A stretch of DNA of 64,000 nucleotides from Rhodanobacter spathiphylli B39 (GTDB lineage Bacteria > Pseudomonadota > Gammaproteobacteria > Xanthomonadales > Rhodanobacteraceae): assembly GCF_000264295.1 (NCBI RefSeq), contig NZ_AJXT01000045.1:50289-114288 (forward strand). The letters run 5' to 3'. Shown in pieces: positions 1-10,768 of the stretch. The position numbers and the translations under genes were made by a program. Position 1 is the stretch's first letter, and every line of letters begins with the position of its first letter. The notes below the pieces were generated by a model. It worked only from the letters and a program-made list of their open reading frames with translations, did not search any database and had not been told where the DNA came from.

Positions 1-9
1 CTCATGCGT

Positions 10-639
10 TCAAACCCATTCCGTCAGCCCTTCGGCGGCGCAAACCTGCTTCCACGACGCTCGCGCCTTCAATCGCGTGGCCAGCGCCGCCAGTTGCGGC
101 CACTCGGTGGCCGGGCGCGGCATGTTGCGCGACCAGCGCATCAGCATCAGCACATACAGGTCGACCACGCTGAGCTGTTCGCCCAGCATGTACGGACCGT
201 GTGCGGCGAGCCGGGCGTCGACATGCGACCAGCATTTTTCAATGCCGATGCGGGCCGCTTCCTGCACGGTGTCGGCCGCCGCCGGCAGCTGGTCGCCGGG
301 GTAGAACCATTGGCGAAACAGCGGCTGCAGCGAGTTGGCGAGATAGAACATCCATTGCAGGTAGTCACCGCGCTGCGCACTTCCCGCTGCCGGTGCCAGG
401 GCGGCTTCGGCATGCCGCTCGGCCAGCAGCATCGCCAGCGCAGCCGCTTCGCCATGCGGCGCGCCGTCAACCATCAGCGTCGGCACCACGCCGTTCGGAT
501 TGATCGCCAGGTACGCAGCGCTGCGCTGCTCGCCCTTGTCGAGGTCGACGCGCTTGAGTTCGTGCGGCGCGCCGATTTCAAGCAAGGCCAGGTGCACCAG
601 CAGATTGGCCGAACCGGGGGCGTAGTAGAGCGTGTACAT
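10..639 (-). CDS. Glutathione S-transferase family protein
   Basis: A 209-residue cytosolic GST-type protein. The N-terminus (MYTLYYAPGSANLLVHLAL) is a thioredoxin-fold beta1-alpha1 with the Ser-Ala-Asn active-site region. It is followed by the cis-proline segment (NPNGVVPTL, about residues 48-56) and an E-A-A-A/L helix start of the glutathione site. The rest is an all-helical C-terminal domain of about 120 residues, including the N-capping-like LSVVDLYVLM. Length fits the family (200-220). The reading frame stays open for 99 more codons upstream, but the GST fold starts at this ATG, so the longer form is rejected. No strong ribosome site is visible. It is divergent from the aminopeptidase at 917. 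The substrate cannot be told; GSH conjugation or disulfide reduction is family inference. Confidence 0.85.
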   Translation of the reverse strand: MYTLYYAPGSANLLVHLALLEIGAPHELKRVDLDKGEQRSAAYLAINPNGVVPTLMVDGAPHGEAAALAMLLAERHAEAALAPAAGSAQRGDYLQWMFYLANSLQPLFRQWFYPGDQLPAAADTVQEAARIGIEKCWSHVDARLAAHGPYMLGEQLSVVDLYVLMLMRWSRNMPRPATEWPQLAALATRLKARASWKQVCAAEGLTEWV

Positions 640-916
640 GGCGATGATCCGTGGTGGCAAGCCTTCGGATGATACGCCGGAACTTGCGCTTCGCCGGGTG
701 CGGAACAGGCCGCCCGGCGGGCGTCGGGGCCCGATCCGCGTGAGGTTCCGCAAGAAAATCACAACACAGTTCGCGTCTGCGAGCATTCGCGCGCGGAGGC
801 CCTTGTTTACTTTTTTGACCGTGTTTAGGTTTACCGGTCGCGTCCGTGGGACGAGCCGCGATATCCGGTACGCGGCAGGGGGTGCGTACGTCTGTATTTC
901 CTTCATGGAGAAGATC
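640..916. other. Divergent intergenic region with an AT-rich island
   Basis: This 277-bp gap separates the divergent GST and aminopeptidase genes. An AT-rich stretch at 803-835, unusual in this GC-rich DNA, is the likely promoter area for one or both genes. I could not assign convincing -35/-10 pairs with correct spacing. No RNA gene or repeat is seen. Confidence 0.4.
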
Positions 917-2851
917 ATGAAACTCAGGCAAGCCATTGCATGTGGACTGTTGTCGCTGGCGTCGTTGGGGGGCGCTGCCAGCGCCGCAACACCAAAGAAG
1001 GTCTGGCTTACGCTCGATCAGAACAGCTACACCGCGCTGCAACAGGTCGATCCGGCCGCACGCAGCCTCGAGAGTCGCTACGTCGCCAACGGCACCACCA
1101 ACAAGGGTCTTATCACGGTGGACAGGATCCACATCGTGCCGGTCGATGACAGCGTGCTCGGCGCGCTCAGCGCACAAGTACACCGTCAATTGCATCATTG
1201 CGCGGGTTACATCACTTACGACTCGCTCGACGCCGCCCGGGTGGCGTTGCAGCCCCGTCAGGCTCTGGCCGGCCTGACCGTGCCGGACTACACGATCGAC
1301 CAGCAGGCGCTGGTGACGCCGTGGATCGCGCAGCAAACCGCGGGCCATATCGCCGACACCATCCAGAGCCTGGCCGGATTCAACAATCGCTACTACAACG
1401 GCAGCACCGGCGCGGAAGCGTCCGACTGGTTGAAGAGCACGTGGCAGACGATGGCCGCAGGCCGCTCCGACATTGCGGTGAAGCAGGTCGTGCGGGGCAG
1501 CGACAAGCAGGCCTCAGTGGTGTTGACCATCACCGGTACCCAGCATCCCGAGCAGATCGTGGTGATGGGTGCGCACCTGGACACGGTCAACTGGAATGAC
1601 GCCGGTGGTCAGTCGCATGACACCTCGCGTGCGCCGGGCGCCGATGACGATGCCTCCGGTGTGGCGGGCCTTACCGAAACCCTGCGCGTGCTGCTGGCCA
1701 ACGGTTACAAGCCGGCGCGGACGATCCAGTTGATGGCCTATGCGGGTGAGGAGTTCGGCCTGTACGGCTCCAACTACATCGCCACCGACTACGCCAACCG
1801 CAATGTCGACGTGGTCGGCATGCTGCAGCTGGACATGACCAACTACAAGGGCTCGGCCGGCGACATCTATCTGGAGGACGACTACACCGACGCGGCGCAG
1901 AACCAGTTCGTCGAGTCCCTGGTGAATACGTACCTGCCGCAGCTCAGCGTGGTGCATGACCAGTGTGGTTACGGTTGTTCGGATCACGCGTCATGGCACA
2001 ACCAGGGCTACGCCACCTCGATGCCGTTCGAGTCGCGCCTGGGTGACGACAATCCGTATATCCACTCCAGCAAGGACACCTACGCCAACTCGGGCAACCA
2101 GGCGCAGCACGCGCTGAAGTTCACCCGGCTGGCGCTGGCCTTCGCCGTCGAGCTCGGCGGCAACGGCGACGGTGACACGCCGATCCCGCCCACCGGTGGC
2201 GACGTGCTCGCCAACGGGGTGCCGAAGAGTGGACTCTCCGGCGCCAGCGGCAGCACCGTGCTGTACAAGGTCACCGTGCCGGCGGGTGCCAGCAACCTGG
2301 TCATCTCGACCAGTGGCGGCAGTGGCGACGTGGATCTCTACACGCGTTACGGCGCTGCACCCACCACCAGCAGCTACGACTGCCGTCCGTATCGTTCGGG
2401 CAACAACGAGAGCTGCACGGTGGCGACGCCGCAGGCGGGCACGTACTACGTGCAATTGCGTGCGTACCAGGCCTATGGCGGCGTTACCGTCAAGGCGAGC
2501 TGGACGACGGGCGGTGACCCGCAACCACCGGCCGATGATGAGCTGGCCAATGGCGTGGCGAAGACCGGCTTGAGTGGAGCCACCGGCGGTACCGCGCTCT
2601 ACAGGGTGATCGTGCCAGCCGGGTCGACCAACCTGACGATCGGCAGCAGCGGTGGCACGGGTGACGTGGACATGTACGTCCGTTTTGGCTCGGCGCCCAC
2701 GACCAGCAGCTACGACTGCCGCCCGTACCGCAATGGCAACAGCGAGAGCTGCACGTTCACGCAAGTCCAGGCGGGAACGTACTACGTCATGCTGAAAGGC
2801 TATCAGGCGTACAGCGGAGTCTCGTTGAAGGCCAGCTGGAACGGCGGCTAG
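917..2851 (+). CDS. Secreted M28 family zinc aminopeptidase with two C-terminal PPC domains
   Basis: A 644-residue exported leucyl-aminopeptidase-like enzyme. The start at 917 is chosen because GGAG lies 6 nt upstream and the protein then opens with a clean Sec signal (MKLRQAIACGLL...ASA, cleavage near residue 23). The M28 domain (about 150-425) carries the di-zinc set: GAHLDT (His near 220), GADDDASG (Asp near 242), GEEFGLYG (Glu-Glu near 277), LDMTN (Asp near 306) and SDHASW (His near 356). The pair in CGYGCSDH matches the active-site disulfide known from the Aeromonas/Vibrio enzymes. Two tandem pre-peptidase C-terminal beta-sandwich domains follow (about 430-531 and 541-644), both with TSSYDCRPYR. 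In Vibrio enzymes PPC domains are removed on maturation. Probable role: extracellular removal of N-terminal hydrophobic residues. Confidence 0.92.
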   Translation: MKLRQAIACGLLSLASLGGAASAATPKKVWLTLDQNSYTALQQVDPAARSLESRYVANGTTNKGLITVDRIHIVPVDDSVLGALSAQVHRQLHHCAGYITYDSLDAARVALQPRQALAGLTVPDYTIDQQALVTPWIAQQTAGHIADTIQSLAGFNNRYYNGSTGAEASDWLKSTWQTMAAGRSDIAVKQVVRGSDKQASVVLTITGTQHPEQIVVMGAHLDTVNWNDAGGQSHDTSRAPGADDDASGVAGLTETLRVLLANGYKPARTIQLMAYAGEEFGLYGSNYIATDYANRNVDVVGMLQLDMTNYKGSAGDIYLEDDYTDAAQNQFVESLVNTYLPQLSVVHDQCGYGCSDHASWHNQGYATSMPFESRLGDDNPYIHSSKDTYANSGNQAQHALKFTRLALAFAVELGGNGDGDTPIPPTGGDVLANGVPKSGLSGASGSTVLYKVTVPAGASNLVISTSGGSGDVDLYTRYGAAPTTSSYDCRPYRSGNNESCTVATPQAGTYYVQLRAYQAYGGVTVKASWTTGGDPQPPADDELANGVAKTGLSGATGGTALYRVIVPAGSTNLTIGSSGGTGDVDMYVRFGSAPTTSSYDCRPYRNGNSESCTFTQVQAGTYYVMLKGYQAYSGVSLKASWNGG

Positions 2852-2866
2852 CGCGGGACCGGTCAA

Positions 2867-2903
2867 GGGACACCATGAAGCATTGACGGCTTCATGGTGT
2901 CCC
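2867..2903 (+). terminator. Perfect 14-bp hairpin after the aminopeptidase gene
   Basis: Arms 2867-2880 and 2890-2903 are perfect complements around a 9-nt loop, starting 16 nt after the stop codon. There is no T-tract, so this is a stable 3' hairpin rather than a classical terminator. It sits directly before the stronger hairpin at 2911. Confidence 0.55.
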
Positions 2904-2910
2904 GACGCAA

Positions 2911-2953
2911 GAACGGAAAAGGCCCGATCAGGATGATCGGGCCTTTTCCGTTC
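2911..2953. terminator. Bidirectional rho-independent terminator between convergent genes
   Basis: Arms 2911-2930 and 2934-2953 form a perfect 20-bp stem with a 3-nt loop. Each arm contains an AAAAGG/CCTTTT block, giving T-rich RNA in both directions. It separates the aminopeptidase (plus) from uup (minus, ends at 3000) and can stop both transcripts. Confidence 0.85.
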
Positions 2954-2999
2954 ATTGCCATCTTCGATGCGAAAGAAGTGGTCAGACCATCCGGCAGAT

Positions 3000-4856
<1,857 letters not shown>

Positions 4857-4905
4857 CCGCCCATTGTAGCGGTAGCCGCGTCCTTGCTCGCGTTTGCATG
4901 GCCCC

Positions 4906-4938
4906 AAAAGAAACGGGCCGCACCGGGCGGCCCGTTTC
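4906..4938 (-). terminator. Rho-independent terminator of metK
   Basis: Read on the minus strand, arms 4938-4927 and 4921-4910 pair over 12 bp around a 5-nt loop and are followed by TTTT at 4909-4906. It starts 20 nt after the metK stop codon. Confidence 0.85.
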
Positions 4939-4958
4939 ATGTCGCTGGAGGATGTCGC

Positions 4959-6158
4959 TTACTTCAGCTTCGCATCCTTGCGCAGGGCCTCGGCGCGGTC
5001 GGTCTTTTCCCACGAGAACGAGGTGAACTTGTTGCCGTTGGCGTCGACCAGGTCGCGCGGGGTGCGGCCGAAGTGGCCGTAGCTGGCGGTCTGCTGGTAC
5101 ATCGGGTGGATCAGGTCGAGCATCTGCAGGATGCCGTACGGGCGCAGGTCGAAGTGCTTGCGGATCAGCTTCTCGATCTTCTCGTCGCTGATCTTGCCGG
5201 TGCCGAAGGTGGTGACCGAGATCGAGGTGGGATGCGCCACGCCGATCGCGTAGCTCACCTGCACTTCGCAGCGGTCGGCGATGCCGGCGGCCACGATGTT
5301 CTTGGCCACGTAGCGCGCGGCGTAGGCGGCCGAGCGGTCGACCTTGGACGGGTCCTTGCCCGAGAACGCACCGCCGCCGTGACGGGCCCAGCCGCCGTAG
5401 GTGTCCACGATGATCTTGCGGCCGGTCAGGCCGCAGTCGCCCACCGGCCCGCCGATCACGAACTTGCCGGTCGGGTTGATGTGGAACTTGGTGCCCTTGT
5501 GCAGCAGCTTGGCCGGCAGCACCGGCTTGAGGATTTCCTCGCGCACGGCCTCGATCAGGTCCTTCTGCTTCACGCTCGGGTCATGCTGGGTCGACAGCAC
5601 CACGGCGTCGATCGCGGTGGCGATGCCGTTCTCGTAGCGCAGGGTGACCTGGCTCTTGGCGTCCGGGCGCAGCCACGGCAGCGGCGAGTTCTTCTTCTTG
5701 CGCACCTTGGCCTGCTGCTCGACCAGGCGGTGCGAGTAGTAGATCGCGGCGGGCATGAAGTCCTTCGTTTCATTGGTCGCGTAGCCGAACATCAGGCCCT
5801 GGTCGCCCGCGCCCTGTTCTTCCGGCTTCTTGCGGTCCACGCCCTGGTTGATGTCGGGCGACTGCTTGCCGATCAGGTTGATCACGCCGCAGGTGGCGCC
5901 GTCGAAGCCGACGTCGCTGGAGTCGTAGCCGATGTCCAGGATCACCTTGCGGGTGATCGCTTCCAGGTCGATCCACGCATCGGTGGTGATCTCGCCGGCG
6001 ACGATCGCCACGCCGGTCTTGACCATGGTTTCGCAGGCCACGCGGGCGCGCGGGTCCTGCGCGACGATCGCATCGAGGACGGCGTCGGAGATCTGGTCGG
6101 CGACCTTGTCCGGATGGCCTTCGGAGACCGATTCGGAGGTGAACAGGTAGTTGGACAT
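4959..6158 (-). CDS. metK: S-adenosylmethionine synthetase
   Basis: A 399-residue cytosolic enzyme making S-adenosylmethionine from methionine and ATP; family members are 380-405 residues. Diagnostic motifs are present: [15 protein letters not shown] at the N-terminus, the ATP signature [12 protein letters not shown] (about 117-128) and the phosphate loop [14 protein letters not shown] (about 266-279). The start fits the universal [14 protein letters not shown] opening. The upstream 140 bp carries an AT-rich stretch just before the gene (6160-6200), a likely promoter. I looked for a SAM riboswitch there and saw none. The product supplies the methyl donor for rsmH, rsmI, rsmA and other methyltransferases in this window. 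Confidence 0.97.
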   Translation of the reverse strand: MSNYLFTSESVSEGHPDKVADQISDAVLDAIVAQDPRARVACETMVKTGVAIVAGEITTDAWIDLEAITRKVILDIGYDSSDVGFDGATCGVINLIGKQSPDINQGVDRKKPEEQGAGDQGLMFGYATNETKDFMPAAIYYSHRLVEQQAKVRKKKNSPLPWLRPDAKSQVTLRYENGIATAIDAVVLSTQHDPSVKQKDLIEAVREEILKPVLPAKLLHKGTKFHINPTGKFVIGGPVGDCGLTGRKIIVDTYGGWARHGGGAFSGKDPSKVDRSAAYAARYVAKNIVAAGIADRCEVQVSYAIGVAHPTSISVTTFGTGKISDEKIEKLIRKHFDLRPYGILQMLDLIHPMYQQTASYGHFGRTPRDLVDANGNKFTSFSWEKTDRAEALRKDAKLK

Positions 6159-6298
6159 CGCGGTTTATATCCCTTTGTTCGGATAGAAAGATAAATGAAG
6201 TCGGGCATGATACATCCCCGCTCCGGGTTTTGCAGCTTGCGCCGATTCCCGTCCCTGCGGGGTTAGGCGCGTGTTCAGCCGTCTGGACGGCTGCGCGT

Positions 6299-7285
6299 TC
6301 AGGCGGCCAGCCGGTCGCCGGCGGCAAGCGCCGCGAAATAATCGCGGGTCAGCCGCAACTGCTCGTGGACTGTTTCCGCCCGGTTGACCACCTGCCGGAA
6401 CGCGGCGTTCTCCGGACGGTCCTTCGCGTACCAGCCCAGGTGCTTGCGCGCGATGCGCACGCCGGCCTGTTCGCCATAGAACGCGTACAACTGCTCGAGG
6501 TGGCCGAGCAGGATGGTGCCGACTTCGGCCGGCTCCGGCTCGGCCAGCAATTCGCCGGTGGCGAGGTAGTGGGCGACCTCGCGGAAGATCCATGGCCGTC
6601 CCTGGGCACCGCGGCCGATCATCAGCGCGTCGGCGCCGGTGACGTCCAGCACGTGCCTGGCCTGCTGCGGAGTGTTGACGTCGCCGTTGGCCAGCACCGG
6701 AATGCGCACGGCGGCCTTCACCGCGGCAATGGTGGCGTACTCGGCCTCGCCCTCGTACTTGTCCGCGCGGGTGCGCCCGTGCACGGCCAGCGCGGCGATG
6801 CCGTTGTCCTGGGCGATGCGGGCGATGTTCAGCGCGTTGCGGTTCTGCCGATCCCAGCCGGTGCGGATCTTCAGCGTCACCGGCACCTCGACGGCGTCGA
6901 CCACTGCCTTGACGATGCGCGCCACCAGCGGCTCGTCCTGCAGCAGGGCGGAGCCCGACCACACGTTGCACACCTTCTTGGCCGGGCAGCCCATGTTGAT
7001 GTCGATGATCTGCGCGCCGTTGGCCACGTTGAAGCGCGCCGCTTCGGCCAGCATCGCCGGGTCGTAGCCGGCGATCTGCACGCTGACCGGTTCGGGTTCG
7101 CCCTCGTGGTCCATCCGCTGCAGCGACTTGCGCGTATGCCACAGCCGCGGGTCGGCATTGGTCATCTCCGACACGGCCAGCCCCGCGCCCAGCCGCTTGC
7201 ACAGCAACCGGAACGGCTTGTCGGTGACGCCGGCCATAGGGGCCAGCACCACGGGCGGGTCGATCAGGTAGGGGCCGATGCGCAT
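6299..7285 (-). CDS. dusB: tRNA-dihydrouridine synthase B
   Basis: A 328-residue flavoenzyme that reduces uridine to dihydrouridine in the tRNA D-loop using NADPH and FMN. It has the TIM-barrel opening (IGPYLIDPPVVLAPMAGVTD), the catalytic cysteine motif NMGCPAKKVCN (about residues 99-109), KIRTGWD, HGRTRADKYEG and ANGDV, which binds FMN phosphate. The MRIGPYL start and NMGCPAKKV sequence fit DusB rather than DusA or DusC. An open extension of 27 codons upstream lacks homology and is rejected. In enterics dusB is followed by fis; here no fis follows, only a short 8-bp palindrome at 6276-6293 before metK. Confidence 0.93.
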   Translation of the reverse strand: MRIGPYLIDPPVVLAPMAGVTDKPFRLLCKRLGAGLAVSEMTNADPRLWHTRKSLQRMDHEGEPEPVSVQIAGYDPAMLAEAARFNVANGAQIIDINMGCPAKKVCNVWSGSALLQDEPLVARIVKAVVDAVEVPVTLKIRTGWDRQNRNALNIARIAQDNGIAALAVHGRTRADKYEGEAEYATIAAVKAAVRIPVLANGDVNTPQQARHVLDVTGADALMIGRGAQGRPWIFREVAHYLATGELLAEPEPAEVGTILLGHLEQLYAFYGEQAGVRIARKHLGWYAKDRPENAAFRQVVNRAETVHEQLRLTRDYFAALAAGDRLAA

Positions 7286-7325
7286 CGGCGCATTGTAGCG
7301 GCCCGCGGCTGCCGCGACGCGGCGA

Positions 7326-8606
7326 TCAGTGCGTGGGCACCGCCCGCTGCGCGGCGGCGCGGTCATGCCGGTGCTTGAACAGCGGCACGAACAGCAGCGC
7401 CATCACCAGCGAGTAGCCGGCGAAGGCCAGCCAGATCCCGGGCCAGTCCTTGCAGATCGCCACGGTGTCGTCGCACTGGTGGCTGGTGAAGAAGTGGTCG
7501 ATCACGAAACCGGCGATCAGGCTGCCCAGCACCGCGCCGATGCCGTTGGTCATCAGCATGAACAGGCCCTGGGCGCTGGCGCGGATCTTCGGGTCGGCCT
7601 GGCTCTCCACGAACAGCGAGCCTGAGATGTTGAAGAAGTCGAACGCCATGCCGTAGATGATGCAAGAGAGCACGATCATCCACAGGCCGCCGGCCGGGTC
7701 GCCGAACGCGAACAGCCCGAAGCGCAGCACCCAGGCCAGCATGCTCATCGTCATCACCGCCTTGATGCCGAAGCGCTTCAGGAAGAACGGGATGGTCAGG
7801 ATGAAGGCGGTTTCGGAGAACTGCGAGATCGAGATGATGATGGTGGAGTACTTCACCGCCAGCAGGTTGGCGTACGCGGGCACCTTGACGAAGTCGCTGA
7901 GGAAGGCGTCGCCATAGGCGTTGGTCAGCTGCAGCGCCGCGCCCAGCAGCATGGCGAAGATGAAGAACACCGCCATGTTGCGGTTCTTGAACAGGGTGAA
8001 CGAGGTCAGTCCCAGCCGGTCGGCGAGTCCGCGGCCTTCCTCGGCGCGCAGCCGCGGCGGGCACTTGGGCAGGGTGAACGCGTAAAGGCCCAGCAGCAGC
8101 GAGGCAGCCGCGGCCACGTGGAACTGGGCGGGCGACGCCTTGAAGCCGAGCAGGCTGGTGGTCCAGGTGGCGGCGATGAAGCCGATCGTGCCCCACACGC
8201 GGATCGGCGGGTAGGTGTTCACCACGTCCAGGCCGTCCTGCTTCAGCGCGTTGTAGGTCACCGTGATGGCCAGCGAGATGGTCGGCATGTAGAAGCACAT
8301 GTTCAACAGCATCACCCAGAACATCTGCTCCGGGCCCTGCACGTGCGGGATCGAGAACAGCACCGCGGCGCCGCAGATCTGCAGGATGCCGTACAGGCGT
8401 TCGGCGTTGATCCACTTGTCCGCCACGATGCCGACCAGCGAGGGCATGAACAGGGAGGCGATGCCCATGGTGGAGAAGATCGCGCCGAAGCTGGTGCCCG
8501 ACCAGTGCTGGGTCTGGAACCACCACGTGCCGATGGTCAGCAGCCACGCGCCCCAGATGTAGTACTGGAAGAAATTGAGTACGGTGAGACGGAGCTTGAG
8601 GCTCAT
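7326..8606 (-). CDS. MFS transporter, nucleoside:H+ symporter (NHS) family
   Basis: A 426-residue inner-membrane protein with about 12 hydrophobic segments, opening with LRLTVLNFFQYYIWGAW. That opening, the length and the central loop (KCPPRLRAEEGRGLADRLG) resemble the NupG/XapB/YegT-like Nuc_H_symport group. Probable function is proton-driven uptake of a nucleoside or related compound; the substrate is inferred from family only. A ribosome site AGGGGA lies about 10 nt before the ATG. It ends 40 bp before dusB on the same strand, so read-through is possible. The extracellular loop near the C-terminus has two cysteines (SHQCDDTVAICKDW), perhaps a disulfide. Confidence 0.72.
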   Translation of the reverse strand: MSLKLRLTVLNFFQYYIWGAWLLTIGTWWFQTQHWSGTSFGAIFSTMGIASLFMPSLVGIVADKWINAERLYGILQICGAAVLFSIPHVQGPEQMFWVMLLNMCFYMPTISLAITVTYNALKQDGLDVVNTYPPIRVWGTIGFIAATWTTSLLGFKASPAQFHVAAAASLLLGLYAFTLPKCPPRLRAEEGRGLADRLGLTSFTLFKNRNMAVFFIFAMLLGAALQLTNAYGDAFLSDFVKVPAYANLLAVKYSTIIISISQFSETAFILTIPFFLKRFGIKAVMTMSMLAWVLRFGLFAFGDPAGGLWMIVLSCIIYGMAFDFFNISGSLFVESQADPKIRASAQGLFMLMTNGIGAVLGSLIAGFVIDHFFTSHQCDDTVAICKDWPGIWLAFAGYSLVMALLFVPLFKHRHDRAAAQRAVPTH

Positions 8607-8725
8607 GAACGAGGATTCCCCTGCAAGGCCGGGGTCGGCCCCGTGGCCACGATATCGTAGCGGCGCAGGTTAGACGACGCTGCCGCCAAGCGGCAAGGTG
8701 CAATGCGGCAGCTCGTTCCGGCCGC

Positions 8726-9355
8726 TCACCCCGGCACGGCCAGCACATCGGCCACGCGCTGGCGCAGCACCGGCAGCAGCTCGGCCTCGAACCACGGGTT
8801 GTGCATCACCCACGGCCGGTTGCGCGGGCTCGGGTGGGGCAGCGGCAGCACGCCGCGGGCCAGGTGGGTGCGCCAGTTGCGCACGGTGTCGGTGAGCGTG
8901 GCATCGCGCGTGTCGCCGAGCATGCCCACCTGGGCGTACTGCCCGATGGCCAGGGTCAGCTGCACGCCGGTGAGCAGCGGAAACAGGCGGGGATGCCAGA
9001 TCGCGGCGCACGCCGGTCGCGGCGGCAGGTCGCCGCTCCTGCCCTTGCCGGGGAAGCAGAAATCCATCGGCACGATCGCCACGCGCTCGGCATCGTAGAA
9101 GGTGGCGCGACCGATCTGCAGCCAGTCGCGCAGGCGCTCGCCGCTGACGTCGTCGAACGGGATGCCGCTTTCCTCCACCTTGCGCCCCGGCGCCTGGCTG
9201 ACGATCAGCAGGCGCGAGCGCGTCGACGCCTGCAGCACCGGTCGCCGCCCCGGCGGCTGCTGCATCGCGCAGGTGTGCCCGCAGCGGATTTCCGCCAGCA
9301 GGGCATCCATGGCGCGTTGTTGCTGCATCGGGTCCAGCTTTCCTTTCTTCTCCAT
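8726..9355 (-). CDS. Uracil-DNA glycosylase superfamily protein
   Basis: A protein of up to 209 residues with the UDG fold signatures: motif 1 SQAPGRKVEESGIPFDD, the core strand VAIVPMDFCFPGKG, and the C-terminal loop LPLPHPSPRNRPW, where His-Pro-Ser-Pro corresponds to the DNA-intercalating HPSP loop. It resembles the short family-4-like group, but only a partial cysteine set is seen near the N-terminus (RCGHTC), so iron-sulfur binding is doubtful. Whether it excises uracil is not shown. The start is uncertain: the ATG at 9355 falls inside a GGGAAT-type repeat; ATG 9328 (MQQQRAMDALL) is an alternative. It lies 16 bp after the flavin oxidase gene, apparently cotranscribed. Confidence 0.68.
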   Translation of the reverse strand: MEKKGKLDPMQQQRAMDALLAEIRCGHTCAMQQPPGRRPVLQASTRSRLLIVSQAPGRKVEESGIPFDDVSGERLRDWLQIGRATFYDAERVAIVPMDFCFPGKGRSGDLPPRPACAAIWHPRLFPLLTGVQLTLAIGQYAQVGMLGDTRDATLTDTVRNWRTHLARGVLPLPHPSPRNRPWVMHNPWFEAELLPVLRQRVADVLAVPG

Positions 9356-9371
9356 TCCCTGTTCCCGGCCC

Positions 9372-10742
9372 TCAAACCACCTTGCCCGGGTTGAGGACGC
9401 CGTCCGGATCGAACGCGGCCTTGACCGAGCGCATCAGCGCGAGGGTCGACTCGCCCAGCGCCAGCGGCAGGTACTCGCGTTTCACCACGCCGATGCCGTG
9501 TTCGCCCGACAGCGTGCCGCCCAGCGCGATCACCAGGGCGAACAGCTCGGGCAGCATCGCGTAGCCACGTTCGATCTCATCCACGTCGCGCGGCAGCAGG
9601 TTCACGTGCAGGTTGCCGTTGCCGGCGTGGCCGAAGCACACCAGCGGCACCGCGTGCTTCGCCGCCAGCGCCTGCGCGCCGGCGACCAGTTCGGGCAGGC
9701 GGCTCACCGGCACCACCACGTCCTCGTTGATCTTGTGCTCGGTCACCGCACGCTGGGCGAACGAGAGCGCCTTGCGCGCGGCCCACAGCGCGGTGTTTTC
9801 GCTGGCGTCGGCCGCGACGTCGAGGGCGAGCAGGCCGTCGCCGCGCGCGGCGCGTGCCACCGCGTCCTGGGCAAAGCGCACGGTCTCGGGCGTTCCGTCG
9901 ACCTCGATCAGCAGCAGCGCTCCCGCTTCGGGCACGTCGGCATCCGGTGCGTGGTCGCGGGCGAGTTTGAGCGCCAGCGCATCCATGAATTCCAGCGCCG
10001 CGGGCGTCACCGGCTGCGCCATGATGCGCGCCACCGCCTGCGCCGCGCTGGCCGTGTCGCGATAGGTGGCGCGCAGCGAGCGCACGGCGGCGGGTCGCGG
10101 GGTGAGTTTCAGCGTCGCCCCGGTGATCAGTGCCAGCGTGCCTTCCGAGCCGATGAGCAGGCGGGTCAGGTCGTAGCCGGTGGAATCCTTGGTGGTTTGC
10201 GTACCGGCGATGAAACCTTCACCGGTGCCGGCCACTGCGCGCAGGCCCAGCACGTTGTCGCGCGTGGCGCCGTACTTCAGCGCGCGCGGTCCACCGGCGT
10301 TGCAGGCAAGGTTGCCGCCCACGGTGCACCAAGGTGCCGAGCCCGGATCGGGTGCCCAGAAGAACCCGTGCGGCGCCAGCGCCTGCTGCAGGGCCTCGTT
10401 GGTGACGCCCGGCTCGACCACCGCGAGGCGATCGTCCGGCGCGATGCGCACGATGCGATCCATGCGCTGGAAATTCGCCACCACGCCACCGGCCAGCGGC
10501 ACCGACGCGCCGGTGGAACTGGTGCCGCCGCCGCGCGCGGTGAGCGGCACGCGATGTTCGCGGCAGGCGCGCACCAGCGATTCGACCTGGGCGTGCGTGG
10601 CGGGATGGACGACGACGTCGGGTCGATGCGCGTGGCGCGAGTGGTCGCGTGCCGCGAGGCGCAGCGCGTCGTCGCCGCTGTCCAGTGCGTCGCCGGGAAA
10701 GATCGTGCGCAGGCTGTCGAGCAGGGAAGCGGGCAGGGTCAT
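9372..10742 (-). CDS. FAD-binding oxidoreductase (GlcD / D-lactate dehydrogenase type)
   Basis: A 456-residue flavoprotein of the vanillyl-alcohol oxidase/PCMH superfamily. The FAD domain shows ARGGGTSSTGAS (about 70-81), the adenine/isoalloxazine segment CTVGGNLACNAGG and IGSEGTLALIT. The C-terminal FAD-oxidase domain has FGHAGNGNLHVNL and the closing GTLSGEHGIGVVK and DPDGVLNPGK. These are shared by glycolate oxidase subunit GlcD, D-lactate cytochrome reductases and D-2-hydroxyglutarate dehydrogenases, so the 2-hydroxyacid substrate cannot be fixed. The N-terminus lacks a signal peptide. Start ATG 10742 is chosen; 19 upstream codons overlap yraN and lack homology. It is in a tight minus-strand series with yraN (26-bp gap). 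Confidence 0.85.
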   Translation of the reverse strand: MTLPASLLDSLRTIFPGDALDSGDDALRLAARDHSRHAHRPDVVVHPATHAQVESLVRACREHRVPLTARGGGTSSTGASVPLAGGVVANFQRMDRIVRIAPDDRLAVVEPGVTNEALQQALAPHGFFWAPDPGSAPWCTVGGNLACNAGGPRALKYGATRDNVLGLRAVAGTGEGFIAGTQTTKDSTGYDLTRLLIGSEGTLALITGATLKLTPRPAAVRSLRATYRDTASAAQAVARIMAQPVTPAALEFMDALALKLARDHAPDADVPEAGALLLIEVDGTPETVRFAQDAVARAARGDGLLALDVAADASENTALWAARKALSFAQRAVTEHKINEDVVVPVSRLPELVAGAQALAAKHAVPLVCFGHAGNGNLHVNLLPRDVDEIERGYAMLPELFALVIALGGTLSGEHGIGVVKREYLPLALGESTLALMRSVKAAFDPDGVLNPGKVV

Positions 10743-10768
10743 GCCGCGATTATCGCACCGGGCGGGGT

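Noticed and set aside
640..936. 99-codon N-terminal extension of the GST gene
   Set aside because: It crosses the divergent promoter region and the aminopeptidase start and has no GST homology.
6159..6298. SAM riboswitch upstream of metK
   Set aside because: The 140-bp gap lacks the conserved cores of known SAM/SAH riboswitches; only a short 8-bp palindrome and an AT-rich stretch are seen.
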